Counted from the stretch's first letter, positions 48,472 through 58,717 are shown. The stretch: DNA of 64,000 bases from Roseomonas sp. (GCA_020249435.1 JADCFQ010000006.1:1-64000); one strand, 5' to 3'. The notes: a model not told the origin generated them from the sequence alone. Translations and numbers: made by a program.

Positions 48472-49116
48472 GTGAATATTCAAACTCCTGCCTCTGGCCT
48501 CACCACGGCCAATGCCTCTCTGGAGCCGCGCCCGTCCCGCGCGGAAGCCGAAGCCGCAGTGCGCACGCTGCTGCGCTGGGCCGGCGATGACCCGGACCGC
48601 GAAGGCTTGGTGGATACCCCCGCACGCGTCGCCCGCGCCTATGAGGAATTTTTCGCCGGCTATGAGACAGACCCGGTGGATTTGCTCGCGCGGTCCTTCG
48701 AAGAAACCGATGGCTATGATGAAATGGTGATCCTGCGCGATATCCGCATGGAAAGCCATTGCGAACACCATATGGTGCCGATCATTGGCCGCGCGCATAT
48801 CGCCTATTTGCCGCAGGGCCGCGTGGTTGGCATCAGCAAGCTCGCCCGCGTTTTGGAAGTTTATGCGAAGCGCCTGCAAATCCAGGAAAAGCTGACGGCA
48901 CAGGTGGCGAATACCATCGAACAAGTGCTGAAGCCGAAAGGTGTCGCCGTGGTGATTGAAGCGGCGCATCAATGCATGACCACGCGCGGCATTCACAAGC
49001 CGGGTGTGACGATGGTAACAAGCCGCATGCTCGGCGCCTTCCGCGATGATGCCAGCACTCGGCGCGAATTTCTGTCCATTATAGGTGGCCAGCGCGCGAG
49101 CGTGATTGAGGGTTAA
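48472..49116 (+). CDS. folE: GTP cyclohydrolase I
   Basis: A 214-residue enzyme that converts GTP to 7,8-dihydroneopterin triphosphate for folate synthesis. SHCEHHMVP near residue 98 and CMTTRG near 167 carry the zinc-binding Cys and His ligands, and [15 protein letters not shown] is the N-terminal helix hallmark. The start is GTG at 48472 with a weak AGGGA site. Length is normal for the type IA zinc-dependent enzyme. It converges on the LysE gene. Confidence 0.97.
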   Translation: MNIQTPASGLTTANASLEPRPSRAEAEAAVRTLLRWAGDDPDREGLVDTPARVARAYEEFFAGYETDPVDLLARSFEETDGYDEMVILRDIRMESHCEHHMVPIIGRAHIAYLPQGRVVGISKLARVLEVYAKRLQIQEKLTAQVANTIEQVLKPKGVAVVIEAAHQCMTTRGIHKPGVTMVTSRMLGAFRDDASTRREFLSIIGGQRASVIEG

Positions 49117-49120
49117 TTCG

Positions 49121-49711
49121 TTACTGTCCTAACGCGGGGATCAGCGACGCCAGCATCAACAGCGCCATGGCGATGTTGAAGGCGCGCAATCCCCGCCCGG
49201 GGCGCAGCAGGCGCCCTGCCCCCGCGCCGATCACGCCCCAAAGCACAGCGCTGGGTATGCCTACCGCGGCAAAAACCAGCGCAATCAAACTGATCTGCGG
49301 CAGCAAATCCTCCCCCGGCCGGGTGAAGGCAGGGATGGCGGCCAGGATGATCATCCACGCCTTGGGATTGACCCATTGGAACAGCACCGCCCCCAGAAAG
49401 CCGAGGGGTGGCCGCGTCGGCCCTTGCCCCGGCGCCCCGGCGCTCGCGATTTTCCAGGCAAGCCACGCGAGCCAGGCCGCGCCGCCCCATTTCACCACCT
49501 GATGCAATAACGGGCTCGCCATCAGCGGCAGCGCCAGGCCAAGCCCCGCCAGCCAGATCATGGCGGCGAAGCCAAAGGCAATGCCCAGCACATGCGGCAC
49601 CACCGCGCGCAAGCCATGATTGGCCGCCGATGCCGCAACCATCAGCGTATTCGGCCCCGGCGTGGCCGAGGTGGCGATGGCAAAACCAAGCAAGGGCAGC
49701 AGCGCTTCCAT
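49121..49711 (-). CDS. LysE/RhtB-family exporter
   Basis: A 196-residue inner-membrane protein with about six hydrophobic segments. The N-terminal SATPGPNTLMVAASAANHGLR is the RhtB/LysE hallmark, and FQWVNPKAWMII near residue 112 matches the family middle motif. Members export amino acids such as lysine, homoserine or threonine; the substrate is not known here. It lies 92 bases from the divergent zincin gene. Confidence 0.92.
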   Translation of the reverse strand: MEALLPLLGFAIATSATPGPNTLMVAASAANHGLRAVVPHVLGIAFGFAAMIWLAGLGLALPLMASPLLHQVVKWGGAAWLAWLAWKIASAGAPGQGPTRPPLGFLGAVLFQWVNPKAWMIILAAIPAFTRPGEDLLPQISLIALVFAAVGIPSAVLWGVIGAGAGRLLRPGRGLRAFNIAMALLMLASLIPALGQ

Positions 49712-49802
49712 GGGGCGATATTAGGTCAGTAACCCTGACCTGTCACGCCCCGCCCGCCCGCCTCACTTGACCCCCCGCCAAGGCAGCGCGCATGAGGACG
49801 CC

Positions 49803-50195
49803 ATGCGCTTCACCACACCCCCCAGTGCCGAAGACCTGATCGAATTGGCCGAGGATGCGCTTGCCGCCATCCCGAAGCCGCTCCGCGATCTGTTGCAGGG
49901 CGTCGCCATCCTGGTGGATGACATCGCGGAGGAGGAGATTCTCCGCGAACTCGGCATCGAAAACCCCTATGAGCTGACGGGGCTTTACCTTGGCGTGCCA
50001 CTCACCGAAAAAACCAGCGCCGCAACGCCGGCAGAACCAGACCGCATCTTGCTATTCCGCGAACCCATCCTGCTGGAATGGGTTGAATCCGGGGAGGATT
50101 TGTTCCGCCTGGTGCGTAACGTGCTGATCCACGAAATCGGCCACCATTTCGGCTTTTCGGATGAGGATATCGAGAGGTTGGAAGAAGGGGAGTAG
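49803..50195 (+). CDS. Zincin-type small metallopeptidase-like protein
   Basis: A 130-residue single-domain protein with HEIGHHFGFSDEDIERLE near its C terminus, an HExxH zinc site with a third His and a family-typical FGFSDEDI sequel. It matches the DUF1025 metallopeptidase family of alphaproteobacteria. The substrate is unknown and no signal peptide is seen. The ATG at 49803 (MRFTTPPSAEDLIELAE) fits relatives; an earlier ATG has no support. Confidence 0.92.
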   Translation: MRFTTPPSAEDLIELAEDALAAIPKPLRDLLQGVAILVDDIAEEEILRELGIENPYELTGLYLGVPLTEKTSAATPAEPDRILLFREPILLEWVESGEDLFRLVRNVLIHEIGHHFGFSDEDIERLEEGE

Positions 50196-50260
50196 CCTTT
50201 AGTGAGGGCAAGGGTCACCCCCGGTTTCAACCCGCCCCGATCCATCCTAAATGAATTTTC

Positions 50261-51679
50261 ATGTCCATCTGCTTCACCCTGAATGGCGAATCGCGGTCCC
50301 TGCCCGGTGACACGCCCCCGGCCATGACCCTGCTCGATTGGCTGCGCGCTGCGGGGCTGACCGGCACCAAGGAAGGCTGTGCGGAGGGCGATTGCGGCGC
50401 CTGCACGGTGGTGATTGAGGCACCCAATGGCGCCCGCGCCCCGGTCAATGCCTGCTTGATGACGCTCGGCCAGGCGCATGGCCTGGCGCTGCGCAGTGTG
50501 GAGGGGCTTTCCGCCCCCGATGGCGCGCCGCACCCCGTCCAGGCCGCGATGCTGGCCGCCGAGGCCACGCAATGCGGCTTTTGCACGCCGGGGATTGTCA
50601 TGTCGCTTTACGCCCATGCGCGGATGGGTGGTGATGCGCATGAGGCTTTGGCAGGGAACCTCTGCCGCTGCACCGGCTATCGCCCGATTTTGGATGCCAT
50701 GGCGGCCTTGCCGGCGGCGGAGGAACCCGCGCTATCCTGCCCCGTGACCGACGTGACCGCCCTCGGCCCGCCCGAGCATCGCTTTTTTCTGCCGCGCAAT
50801 CTGAATGATGCGCTTGCACTGCGGCGCGAAAACCCTGGGGCGTGGTTGTTGGCCGGCGGGACTGATCTTGGCTTGCGCTTTTCGGAACATCGCGACAATC
50901 CCGCTGCCATTATTTGCCTGCGTGATGTTGCGGAATTGCGCGGCATTAGCGCGGGGGCAGAGGGGCTTTCGGTCGGTGCCGCAGAACCTTACGCGGCGCT
51001 GCTTGATCTGATGCGCGATGATCGGGATTTCGCGGCTTTTGCCGGGTTGTTGCGGCGCCTGGGCTCTCGCCAAATCCGTGCGCTTGGCACGCTTGGCGGC
51101 AATTTGGGCACCGCAAGCCCCATCGGCGATGCGCTGCCGCCTTTGCTGGCGCTTGGCGCGCGGGTGACGCTCGCGGGGCCTGATGGCGCGCGCGATGTCG
51201 CGGTTGAGGATTTCCTGCTCGGCTATCGGCGCAATGCGCTGGGCAGTGATGAAGTGATTGCGCGCGTTTCCATCCCTCGGCCTACGCCGGGCGCGATTTT
51301 CGCCGCCGAGAAACTTTCCCGCCGCCATGATCAGGATATCAGCGCCATTGGCCTTTCGGTGCTGCTGGAACGTGATGATCAGGTGATTACCCGCGCGCGC
51401 ATCGCCCATGGCGGCTGCGGGCCAATGGCGGCACGCGCACCGGAAACCGAAGCTCTGCTGCAAGGCGCGTCCTTCACGGAAGCGCAAGCGCGTGCGGCCG
51501 GTGAGGCTTTGGCGCGCGCCATCACGCCCATGGATGATTTGCGCGGCACAGCCGAATATCGCCGCATTGCCGCGCGCAATCTGATGCTGCGGCTTTATTG
51601 GCGCGCAGCGCGGCCAGATGCGGCAGCGGAAATCATGGCTTTGCCCACGCCTCACGCACCACGGTTCATCGCGCCATGA
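50261..51679 (+). CDS. xdhA: Xanthine dehydrogenase small subunit (2Fe-2S and FAD)
   Basis: A 472-residue subunit of a molybdenum hydroxylase. Two 2Fe-2S clusters are bound by Cys40, 45, 48 and 65, and by Cys105, 108, 135 and 137 (CGFCTPG...CRCTGY). The C-terminal half is the FAD domain, with LLAGGTDLGL near 190 and TLGGNLGTASPIGD near 280. Electrons from purine oxidation pass through it to NAD+. xdhB follows with an ATGA overlap; no xdhC is present in the window. The purine substrate is inferred from family only. Confidence 0.94.
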   Translation: MSICFTLNGESRSLPGDTPPAMTLLDWLRAAGLTGTKEGCAEGDCGACTVVIEAPNGARAPVNACLMTLGQAHGLALRSVEGLSAPDGAPHPVQAAMLAAEATQCGFCTPGIVMSLYAHARMGGDAHEALAGNLCRCTGYRPILDAMAALPAAEEPALSCPVTDVTALGPPEHRFFLPRNLNDALALRRENPGAWLLAGGTDLGLRFSEHRDNPAAIICLRDVAELRGISAGAEGLSVGAAEPYAALLDLMRDDRDFAAFAGLLRRLGSRQIRALGTLGGNLGTASPIGDALPPLLALGARVTLAGPDGARDVAVEDFLLGYRRNALGSDEVIARVSIPRPTPGAIFAAEKLSRRHDQDISAIGLSVLLERDDQVITRARIAHGGCGPMAARAPETEALLQGASFTEAQARAAGEALARAITPMDDLRGTAEYRRIAARNLMLRLYWRAARPDAAAEIMALPTPHAPRFIAP

Positions 51680-53964
51680 ATGCGCCCATCGCTCAAGGTG
51701 CGGCATTGGCGCATGATTCGGCGCTCGGCCATGTGACGGGCCGCGCGCCCTTCGCGGATGATGTGCCGGAAGCGCCGGGCATGTTGCATGGCGCATTATT
51801 GCTCTCGCCCGTCGCGCATGGCCGGCTTCTGGATTTGGATATTGCGGCGGCGCGCGCCATGCCAGGCATTGTCGCGGTGCTGACGGCGCAGGATGTGCCG
51901 GGGGCGAATGATATCTCGCCCTCTGGCCGCGAAGTGGAACCGCTTTTTGCCGAGGGTGAATTGCGCCATCACGGCCAACCCATCGCGCTGGTGGTGGGTG
52001 CAACACGCGATGCGGCGCTGGCCGCGCTCAACGCGCTGAAGCCGGAAATCGATGCGCTGCCGGCGATTCTTTCAATCGAGGATGCTTTGGCCGCGGGAGC
52101 CTATTTGCTGCCGCCCCAGGAAATCGTAGTGGGCGATGCGTCGGGCGCCATTGCCGCGGCGCCCATGCAGGCATCTGGCGAATTTCGCGCCGGCGGGCAG
52201 GAACATTTCTATCTGGAAGGCCAAATCGCCATCGCCCTGCCAGGCGAGGATGGCGATATCGCTATCACCTCCTCCACCCAGCACCCGACCGAGGTGCAGC
52301 ATATCGCAGCCCGCGTGCTCGGTTGCGATTTCAACCGAATCACCGTGCGCTGTCGGCGCATGGGCGGTGGTTTTGGCGGCAAGGAAAGCAATGCGTCATG
52401 GGTCGCGGCGGCAGCGGCACTCGCCGCACGCATCACCGGGCGGCCGGTAAAACTGCGGCTGTCACGCAAGGCGGATATGGCAGCGACCGGCAAGCGCCAT
52501 CCCTTCCTGTATCGCTGGCGCGCGGGTTTTGATGCGACCGGGCGCATCACGGGGCTGGAGGCGATGCTCGCCGCCGATGGTGGGCATAGTCTTGATCTGA
52601 CCGGCGGCGTGGTGTTTCGCGCCCTGACGCATGCGCTGAATTGTTATGATGTGCCGGCGGTAAAACTGCGCGCGCTGGCGCTGCGCACCAACACTGTCAG
52701 CCATACGGCCTTTCGCGGTTTTGGTGGCCCGCAAGGCGTTGTGCTGATGGAAGATGTGCTGCGCCATGTCGCTGCCGCCACCGGGCAGGATTTGGAAGCG
52801 GTGCGCGCGCGCAATTTCGCGGGCGGCGAGAATGGCAGCAGGGCGCCTTATGGCCAGGCGCTGGAAGGTGATTTGATCCGCCGCGTCTATGCCGAAGCCA
52901 TGGCGGATGCCGGCTGGGCGGCGCGGCGCGCGGAAATCGCCGCCTTCAATGCGCAGCATCCGTTTTTGCGCCGCGGGCTTGGCAGTTTTGTCCTCGCCTT
53001 CGGCATTTCCTTCGGCCTGATGCACCTCAACCAAGCCGGCGCCTTGGTGCATGTTTATGCGGATGGTTCCATCCGGCTCAATCACGGCGGGACGGAAATG
53101 GGCCAGGGGCTCAATATCAAGATCGCGCAGGTGGTGGCGGATGCCTTTGGTGTGCCGATCTCCCGCATTCGCATCACGCCGACCAGCACGGCCGAGGTGC
53201 CCAATACCGCACCCACGGCCGCTTCCACCGGTTCCGATTTGAATGGCTGGGCCGCGCATCTGGCAGCAAGCGCGATCCGCGAACGCATGACCACTGAGGC
53301 CGCGCGGCTTTGGGAAGTGCCGGTGGAAGTGATCGGCTTTGGCGAAGGCCGCGTTTTTGTCGGCAAGCCCGGCGACAATCGCGCCATGGAATTCGGCGAT
53401 CTGGCGCATCGCTGCTGGGTGCAGCGCATTTCGCTTTCCGCCACTGGGTTTTATCGCACGCCCGATATCCATTGGGATGCGAAATCCATGCGGGGGGAGC
53501 CGTTCTTCTACTTCTCCTATGGCGCGGCGGTGGTTGAAGTGGTGGTGGATACACTCACCGGTGAACATCGCGTGCTTCGTGCTGATCTGGTGCAGGATTG
53601 CGGGCGTTCGCTGAACCCCGCAATTGATCGCGGCCAGATTGAAGGCGGTTATGTGCAGGGGCTTGGCTGGCTCACCACGGAAAGCCTTTATTGGGACAAG
53701 GAAGGGCGGCAACGCACGCTGGGTCCCTCCACCTACAAAATCCCCGGCAGCCGCGACGCGCCGCCGGATTTCAGGCTGCGCTTGCTGGCCAATGCACCAG
53801 CGCGGGCGGAGACGATTTTTCGATCAAAGGGTGTCGGCGAACCGCCGCTGATGCTGGCAACCGCGGTGTGGAATGCGCTGTGCGACGCAACGGGGATTAC
53901 CGCGCTTGATCTGCCGGCGACGCCGGAGCGGGTGTTGCTCGCGGTGGAGAAGGCGCGCGCCTGA
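51676..53964 (+). CDS. xdhB: Xanthine dehydrogenase large subunit (molybdenum cofactor)
   Basis: A 762-residue molybdopterin-binding subunit. MGGGFGGKES near residue 232 and HGGTEMGQGLNIK near 472 bind the cofactor. The catalytic Glu is in KGVGEPPLMLA near 738. RGFGGPQG near 355 matches the substrate-channel segment of XdhB. It hydroxylates purines such as hypoxanthine and xanthine or a related heterocycle; aldehyde or other heterocycle use cannot be excluded. The ATG overlaps xdhA's stop. It converges on the Aap permease gene. Confidence 0.94.
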   Translation: MNAPIAQGAALAHDSALGHVTGRAPFADDVPEAPGMLHGALLLSPVAHGRLLDLDIAAARAMPGIVAVLTAQDVPGANDISPSGREVEPLFAEGELRHHGQPIALVVGATRDAALAALNALKPEIDALPAILSIEDALAAGAYLLPPQEIVVGDASGAIAAAPMQASGEFRAGGQEHFYLEGQIAIALPGEDGDIAITSSTQHPTEVQHIAARVLGCDFNRITVRCRRMGGGFGGKESNASWVAAAAALAARITGRPVKLRLSRKADMAATGKRHPFLYRWRAGFDATGRITGLEAMLAADGGHSLDLTGGVVFRALTHALNCYDVPAVKLRALALRTNTVSHTAFRGFGGPQGVVLMEDVLRHVAAATGQDLEAVRARNFAGGENGSRAPYGQALEGDLIRRVYAEAMADAGWAARRAEIAAFNAQHPFLRRGLGSFVLAFGISFGLMHLNQAGALVHVYADGSIRLNHGGTEMGQGLNIKIAQVVADAFGVPISRIRITPTSTAEVPNTAPTAASTGSDLNGWAAHLAASAIRERMTTEAARLWEVPVEVIGFGEGRVFVGKPGDNRAMEFGDLAHRCWVQRISLSATGFYRTPDIHWDAKSMRGEPFFYFSYGAAVVEVVVDTLTGEHRVLRADLVQDCGRSLNPAIDRGQIEGGYVQGLGWLTTESLYWDKEGRQRTLGPSTYKIPGSRDAPPDFRLRLLANAPARAETIFRSKGVGEPPLMLATAVWNALCDATGITALDLPATPERVLLAVEKARA

Positions 53965-53969
53965 AACGC

Positions 53970-55049
53970 TTATCGCGATTCAGGCCGCAAGGTTTTTTCC
54001 AAGGATTGCGAATACCGGCTCATGGCAAAGCACAGCACGAAATAGACAAAGGCCGCGAACAAATAAGCCTCGGTCGGGAAGCCAAGCCAATTCGGATCAC
54101 CTAACGCCGCACGCAGCGTCGTGAAGAAGTCAAACACGCCAATCACCACCACCAGCGTGGTATCCTTGAACAACCCGATGAAGGTATTGACCTGGGACGG
54201 GATGGTGATGGTCAGCGCCTGCGGCAAAATGATCAACCGCATCTTCTGCCAGAAGCTCAGGCCAATCGCATCCGCCGCTTCATATTGCCCGCGCGGCATC
54301 GCCTGCAGCCCGCCGCGCACCACTTCGGCCATATAGGCGGCAGTGAATAGCGTATAGGCCACCAGCACGCGCATCAGCCGATCAATCGTGACCCCTTGCG
54401 GCATGAAAAGCGGCAGCATGATCGCCGCCATGAACAACAGCGAAATCAGCGGCACGCCGCGCACGCATTCAATGATGGCGGTGGAGAACCAGCGCACCAG
54501 CTTCAATTCGCTGCGCCGGCCAAGCGCCAGCATGATCGCGAGTGGATAACCAAGCGCCAGCCCATAAACCGCGATAATGCCGGTGATGGTGAGCCCGCCC
54601 CATTGCCGTGTCTGCACGAAGGACAAGCCAAACACGCCGCCCTGCATCAGCAACCACATGGCAGGCGCCGCAATGGCCCAGCCCAGCAAAAGCCAGCGGC
54701 CCCAGAAGCGCCGGATGGTAGAAAGCAGCACCATTGCCACCAGGATCACAATCATGGTCGCGGGGCGCCAGCGTTCCTCATAGGGATAAAGGCCGAAAAT
54801 GGAGAACCAGAATTTTTCCCGCACAAAGGCCCAGCAGGCACCGCCCGCAGCGCGACATGCCTGCGCATTGCCATTCCATGTGGCGTTCGTGACAGCCCAA
54901 GACCAGAAGGGCGGTACCGCGAAATAGAGTACCGCCAGGCACGCCAGCGTGAGCAGCGTATTGATTGGCCCGGCGAAGCTGGCCTTGATGAAAGCCTGCA
55001 CCCTTTCGGCGAAACTCGGCCCGCGCGGCGCGGCTTGTGCGACCTGCAT
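53970..55049 (-). CDS. aapM: General L-amino-acid ABC permease AapM
   Basis: A 359-residue inner-membrane permease of a polar amino-acid ABC importer. About eight membrane segments are seen, and the EAA loop reads EAADAIGLSFWQKMRLIILPQAL near residue 255. The N terminus and size match AapM, which pairs with the larger AapQ encoded 4 bases upstream. In the rhizobial system AapP (ATPase) follows aapM, but here the next gene is converging xdhB, so the ATPase must be elsewhere. Confidence 0.92.
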   Translation of the reverse strand: MQVAQAAPRGPSFAERVQAFIKASFAGPINTLLTLACLAVLYFAVPPFWSWAVTNATWNGNAQACRAAGGACWAFVREKFWFSIFGLYPYEERWRPATMIVILVAMVLLSTIRRFWGRWLLLGWAIAAPAMWLLMQGGVFGLSFVQTRQWGGLTITGIIAVYGLALGYPLAIMLALGRRSELKLVRWFSTAIIECVRGVPLISLLFMAAIMLPLFMPQGVTIDRLMRVLVAYTLFTAAYMAEVVRGGLQAMPRGQYEAADAIGLSFWQKMRLIILPQALTITIPSQVNTFIGLFKDTTLVVVIGVFDFFTTLRAALGDPNWLGFPTEAYLFAAFVYFVLCFAMSRYSQSLEKTLRPESR

Positions 55050-55053
55050 CGGA

Positions 55054-56232
55054 TCAACGCTCCTTCAACAGGGCGACTTTGGCGTTATACCAATTCATCA
55101 AGCCGGAGGTAATCAGGCTGATGATCAGATAGACCGCCATGAAAATCGAAATCACCTCAATCGCCTGACCGGTCTGATTGATCGAGGTATTGGCGACACT
55201 CACCAGATCCGGATAGCCGATAACGATGGCGAGCGAGGAATTCTTTGTCAGGTTCAGATATTGCGATGTGAGCGGCGGGATGATGACGCGGAGCGCCTGC
55301 GGCAGGATCACCAGCCGCATGATGCGCCCCGGCGGCAGGCCCAAGGCGCGCGCTGCTTCCCATTGCCCCTTATGCACGCTTTGAATGCCCGAACGCACAA
55401 TCTCGGCAATGAAGGCAGAGGTATAGACCACAAGCCCCACCAGCAGCGCAGAGAATTCCGGCGATAGCGCCAGCCCGCCTTCGAAATTGAAGCCGGCGAG
55501 TTCCGGCCATTCCACAATCGGCACGAAGCCAAACGCCAGCGCAAGGCCCGGAAAGCCAGATAGCATCAGTAAACCGGGCAGAAGGGTGGACCGACGATCC
55601 CCGGTTGCGATCTGGCGTGCGCGTTCACGCCGCAACAGCAGCCACCAGCCAATCGCCCCAAGCAAGGCGGCCAGCAGAAAGACCAACAAGGCCGTATCGG
55701 TCATCAGCCCGGGGATCTTCATCCCACGCTGGGATAGGAACACACCGGGCAAGGGATTGAGCGCCTGCCGAACAGAGGGAAGCTGCAACAGCACCGCATG
55801 CCAAAACACCAATTGCAGCACCAGGGGCGTATTGCGAATGACCTCGATATAGCCACCCACCAGGCCACGCAGCAGCGGGTTGGAGGAAAGCCGCGCGAGG
55901 CCGAGCAATACGCCAAATACTGTGCAAAGCGCGATGCCGACAATGGCCACACGCAGCGTATTCAAAAGCCCCACTGTCAGCGCCCGCCGATAGGTTTCCG
56001 ACGGCGCATAGGGGATCATGTATTCGCCGATGGGGATGCCGGCTGAACGGTCCAGAAAGCCAAAGCCGAATTGCAATCCGCGCGCCGCCATATTCGTTTG
56101 CGCATTGGACCAGAACCACCAGCCAAGCAGCACCACCGCAACCAGCAGCCCGGCCTGGATCAGCAAGCCCCGGCGCGATCCCGGCAAGGGGATGATGCCC
56201 CGCGCAGGCGGTATGGCGGTGGATGAACTCAT
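55054..56232 (-). CDS. aapQ: General L-amino-acid ABC permease AapQ
   Basis: A 392-residue inner-membrane permease. It has about eight membrane segments, the long periplasmic loop after the first segment typical of AapQ, and the EAA loop EAARALGLPPGRIMRLVILPQAL near 295. It forms the channel with AapM. The ATG at 56232 fits a cytoplasmic N terminus; a longer reading to 56295 adds unlike residues. aapJ lies 118 bases upstream, a gap that may hold a stem-loop for differential expression of the binding protein. Confidence 0.92.
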   Translation of the reverse strand: MSSSTAIPPARGIIPLPGSRRGLLIQAGLLVAVVLLGWWFWSNAQTNMAARGLQFGFGFLDRSAGIPIGEYMIPYAPSETYRRALTVGLLNTLRVAIVGIALCTVFGVLLGLARLSSNPLLRGLVGGYIEVIRNTPLVLQLVFWHAVLLQLPSVRQALNPLPGVFLSQRGMKIPGLMTDTALLVFLLAALLGAIGWWLLLRRERARQIATGDRRSTLLPGLLMLSGFPGLALAFGFVPIVEWPELAGFNFEGGLALSPEFSALLVGLVVYTSAFIAEIVRSGIQSVHKGQWEAARALGLPPGRIMRLVILPQALRVIIPPLTSQYLNLTKNSSLAIVIGYPDLVSVANTSINQTGQAIEVISIFMAVYLIISLITSGLMNWYNAKVALLKER

Positions 56233-56350
56233 GCAGCGAATTCCAGCGACGACATAAGACAGGAAAGGGTGGGGGCTGATTGCATCACCCACCACCCCGA
56301 AAAATCACCGCGCGCCATGACAGCGCGCGGCCTTAGCTTACGCCTGAAAA

Positions 56351-57382
56351 TCAGCGCGCCGGTGGGGCATAGAGCAGGCCGCCACGGGTCCAGATATTGT
56401 TCATCCCACGCTCAAGCGCCAGCGGCGTATTGGCGCCAAGGTGGCGCTCAAAAATCTCACCGTAATTGCCGAAGGTGCGGATGATGGTGCGCACATAATC
56501 GGGCCGCGCGGCGCCGATGCTCTCACCCATATTGCCTTCAGCGCCGAGCAGGCGGCGGATCACCGGATTGGTCGCGGTAGCTGCAATCTGTTCCACATTG
56601 GCTTGGGAAATACCAAGCTCTTCGGCATCAATCAGGGCGAAGGTGGTCCAGGCGACGATATTCGTCAGCTCCTCATCACCCTGGCGAATGGTCACAGCCA
56701 GGGGTTCCTTGGACAGGCGCTCGGGCAGGATCACGTGATCCGCCGGACGGGTCATCAGTGTACGCTGTGAGGCAAGCACTGCGAAGTCATTGGTGAACAC
56801 ATCGCAGCGGCCGCTATCATAGGCGCGGCGGATTTCATCCAGTTCGGCGATCACCACCGGGGTGAATCGCAGATTATTGGCGCGGAAGAAATCGGCGATA
56901 TTCAGTTCCGTGGTCGTGCCAGGCTGCACGCAAACCGTCGCGCCATTAAGCTGGCGCGCGCTGGTCACGTTCAGGCGGCGCGGCACCATGATGGCCTGAC
57001 CATCGTAGAAGGTGATGGCCGGGAAATTGAAGCGGTTCACATTGGAATCGCGCGTCAGCGTCCAGGTGGTGTTGTTGGACAACACATCCACTTCACCGGA
57101 GGACAGCGCCGGGAAGCGGCTTTGCGTGGTGACGGGGACGAATTCCACCTTGCTCGGGTCATTGAAGATGGTGATGGCGATGGCGCGGCAGACTTCCACA
57201 TTGAAGCCGCCCCAGCGGCCCTGGCTATCCGGCACCCCGAAGCCCGGGTTGGACGGACCCTGCACACCGCAGCGGAGCGTGCCGCGCTGGCGAATCTGGT
57301 CCAAATCGCGCCCGGCAAGGGCTTCACCCACGCCAAAGGCCATGAAGGCCGCCGCGGCGGCGGCCAAAAACTTGAATTTCAT
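56351..57382 (-). CDS. aapJ: General L-amino-acid periplasmic binding protein AapJ
   Basis: A 343-residue binding protein with a signal peptide (residues 1-23, FLAAAAAAFMAFGVGEALA). RGTLRCGVQGPSNPGFG and DSQGRWGGFNVEVCRAIA match AapJ-type proteins that bind a wide range of L-amino acids; GTTTELNIADFF and YDSGRCDVFTND follow. A GGGAGAAAG ribosome site precedes the ATG at 57382. First gene of aapJQM. Confidence 0.94.
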   Translation of the reverse strand: MKFKFLAAAAAAFMAFGVGEALAGRDLDQIRQRGTLRCGVQGPSNPGFGVPDSQGRWGGFNVEVCRAIAITIFNDPSKVEFVPVTTQSRFPALSSGEVDVLSNNTTWTLTRDSNVNRFNFPAITFYDGQAIMVPRRLNVTSARQLNGATVCVQPGTTTELNIADFFRANNLRFTPVVIAELDEIRRAYDSGRCDVFTNDFAVLASQRTLMTRPADHVILPERLSKEPLAVTIRQGDEELTNIVAWTTFALIDAEELGISQANVEQIAATATNPVIRRLLGAEGNMGESIGAARPDYVRTIIRTFGNYGEIFERHLGANTPLALERGMNNIWTRGGLLYAPPAR

Positions 57383-57602
57383 GTCTTTCTCCCACTTCTC
57401 CCAGCGGACGAAGCCCGTCGCGCTTGGGGGCGGAGATTGCCCAGGCAAGATGAAATTACAAGACAGTCACAATTCAGAAAAAAGACTTTATGGCGACCCC
57501 AGACGCCAAATGCCCTGATTCCAGGCGGTTCAAAGGTTCCCGGCGAAACTTGCGCAGGCTTTGGGCAGGTTTGGGGTGATCGCACATGGGCCGCCCCCTC
57601 CG
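57383..57602 (-). promoter_or_regulatory. aapJ upstream region with one GANTC site
   Basis: 220 bases between the ccrM stop and aapJ. A GATTC (GANTC) site at 57517-57521 could be methylated by the adjacent CcrM. No clear promoter pair or terminator is seen. The region should carry the aap promoter, because ccrM ends just before it. Confidence 0.4.
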
Positions 57603-58691
57603 CTAGCTCAGCTGCCCGGTGATCTCCGCGCGCAATTCATCCAAGACGCGCAAGCCGCCGGCCTTGTTTTCCACATGCCAAAACAACCAGCCATTGCAGG
57701 AAGGCACTTCCTGCACCGCCGCGCCCACCTGATGAATGGACCCTGCCGCCTTGCCGCAGCGGAGCGTGCCATCAGCGCCCACCTCGGCCCGCCACCGGCG
57801 GCGCGCATCGGTCAGCACACTGCCCGCCGGCACCAGGCCGCGTTCCACCAGCGTGCCAAAGGGAATGCGCGGCTGTTCGCGCCGAGATGGCAGGGCAAGC
57901 GCGGCTGATTCCGGCATGGGCTCCACGGCTGCGAGCCGGGCGCGTGCCCCCTTGGCATAGCGTTCTTCCCGTTCAATGCCGATGAAGCGCCGACCCAGGC
58001 GCTTGGCGACCGCAGCCGTGGTGCCAGACCCAAGGAAGGGGTCGAGCACGACCTCTCCCGGTTGGGTGCAGGATAGGATAACGCGATGCAGCAGCGCTTC
58101 CGGCTTTTGTGTCGGGTGCAGCTTGTCGCCTTTTTCATCGCGCAGCCGCTCACCACCCGTGCAGAGCGGGATGAACCAGTCGCTCCGCATTTGCACATCA
58201 TCATTCAGCGTCTTCATGGCGGCGTAGTTGAAGCGGTATTTGGATTCCTGCCCATGCGCTGCCCAGATCAGGGTTTCATGCGCATTGGTGAAGCGCCGGC
58301 CACGGAAATTCGGCATGGGATTGGCCTTGCGCCAGATCACATCATTCAGGATCCAAAAGCCAAGATCCTGCAACGCCACGCCCAGGCGAAACACATTGTG
58401 ATAGGCGCCCATCACCCAAATCGTGCCATCCTTGCGGAGCACGCGGCGACATTCCGTGAGCCAGGCGCGGGTGAAGGCGTCATAGGCAGCGAGATCGGGA
58501 AAGCGGTCCCAGGCGTCATCCACGCCATCCACAATGCTCTCATCCGGGCGGCGCAATTCACCCTTCAATTGCAGATTATAGGGCGGGTCAGCAAAGATCG
58601 CATGCACGCTGGCCGGCGGCAGGCGGCGCAGCGTGGCAATCGAATCCCCGACCAGAACCTGGTCCAAGAGCAGCTCCAGCTGCGTTCCCAC
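57603..58691 (-). CDS. ccrM: Cell-cycle adenine DNA methyltransferase CcrM (GANTC)
   Basis: A 362-residue beta-class adenine-N6 methyltransferase. The catalytic motif DPPY is at residues 35-38 and the SAM motif [10 protein letters not shown] near 217, the order of class beta. The C-terminal extension beyond residue 260 (the '[10 protein letters not shown]'-like segment, here [14 protein letters not shown]) is typical of CcrM and binds DNA. CcrM methylates GANTC after replication and helps time cell-cycle genes. The start is GTG 58691 behind AAGGGA. Two GANTC sites lie just upstream. Confidence 0.95.
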   Translation of the reverse strand: MGTQLELLLDQVLVGDSIATLRRLPPASVHAIFADPPYNLQLKGELRRPDESIVDGVDDAWDRFPDLAAYDAFTRAWLTECRRVLRKDGTIWVMGAYHNVFRLGVALQDLGFWILNDVIWRKANPMPNFRGRRFTNAHETLIWAAHGQESKYRFNYAAMKTLNDDVQMRSDWFIPLCTGGERLRDEKGDKLHPTQKPEALLHRVILSCTQPGEVVLDPFLGSGTTAAVAKRLGRRFIGIEREERYAKGARARLAAVEPMPESAALALPSRREQPRIPFGTLVERGLVPAGSVLTDARRRWRAEVGADGTLRCGKAAGSIHQVGAAVQEVPSCNGWLFWHVENKAGGLRVLDELRAEITGQLS

Positions 58692-58717
58692 CGTGAAATC
58701 CCTTGTTGATCACGCAA

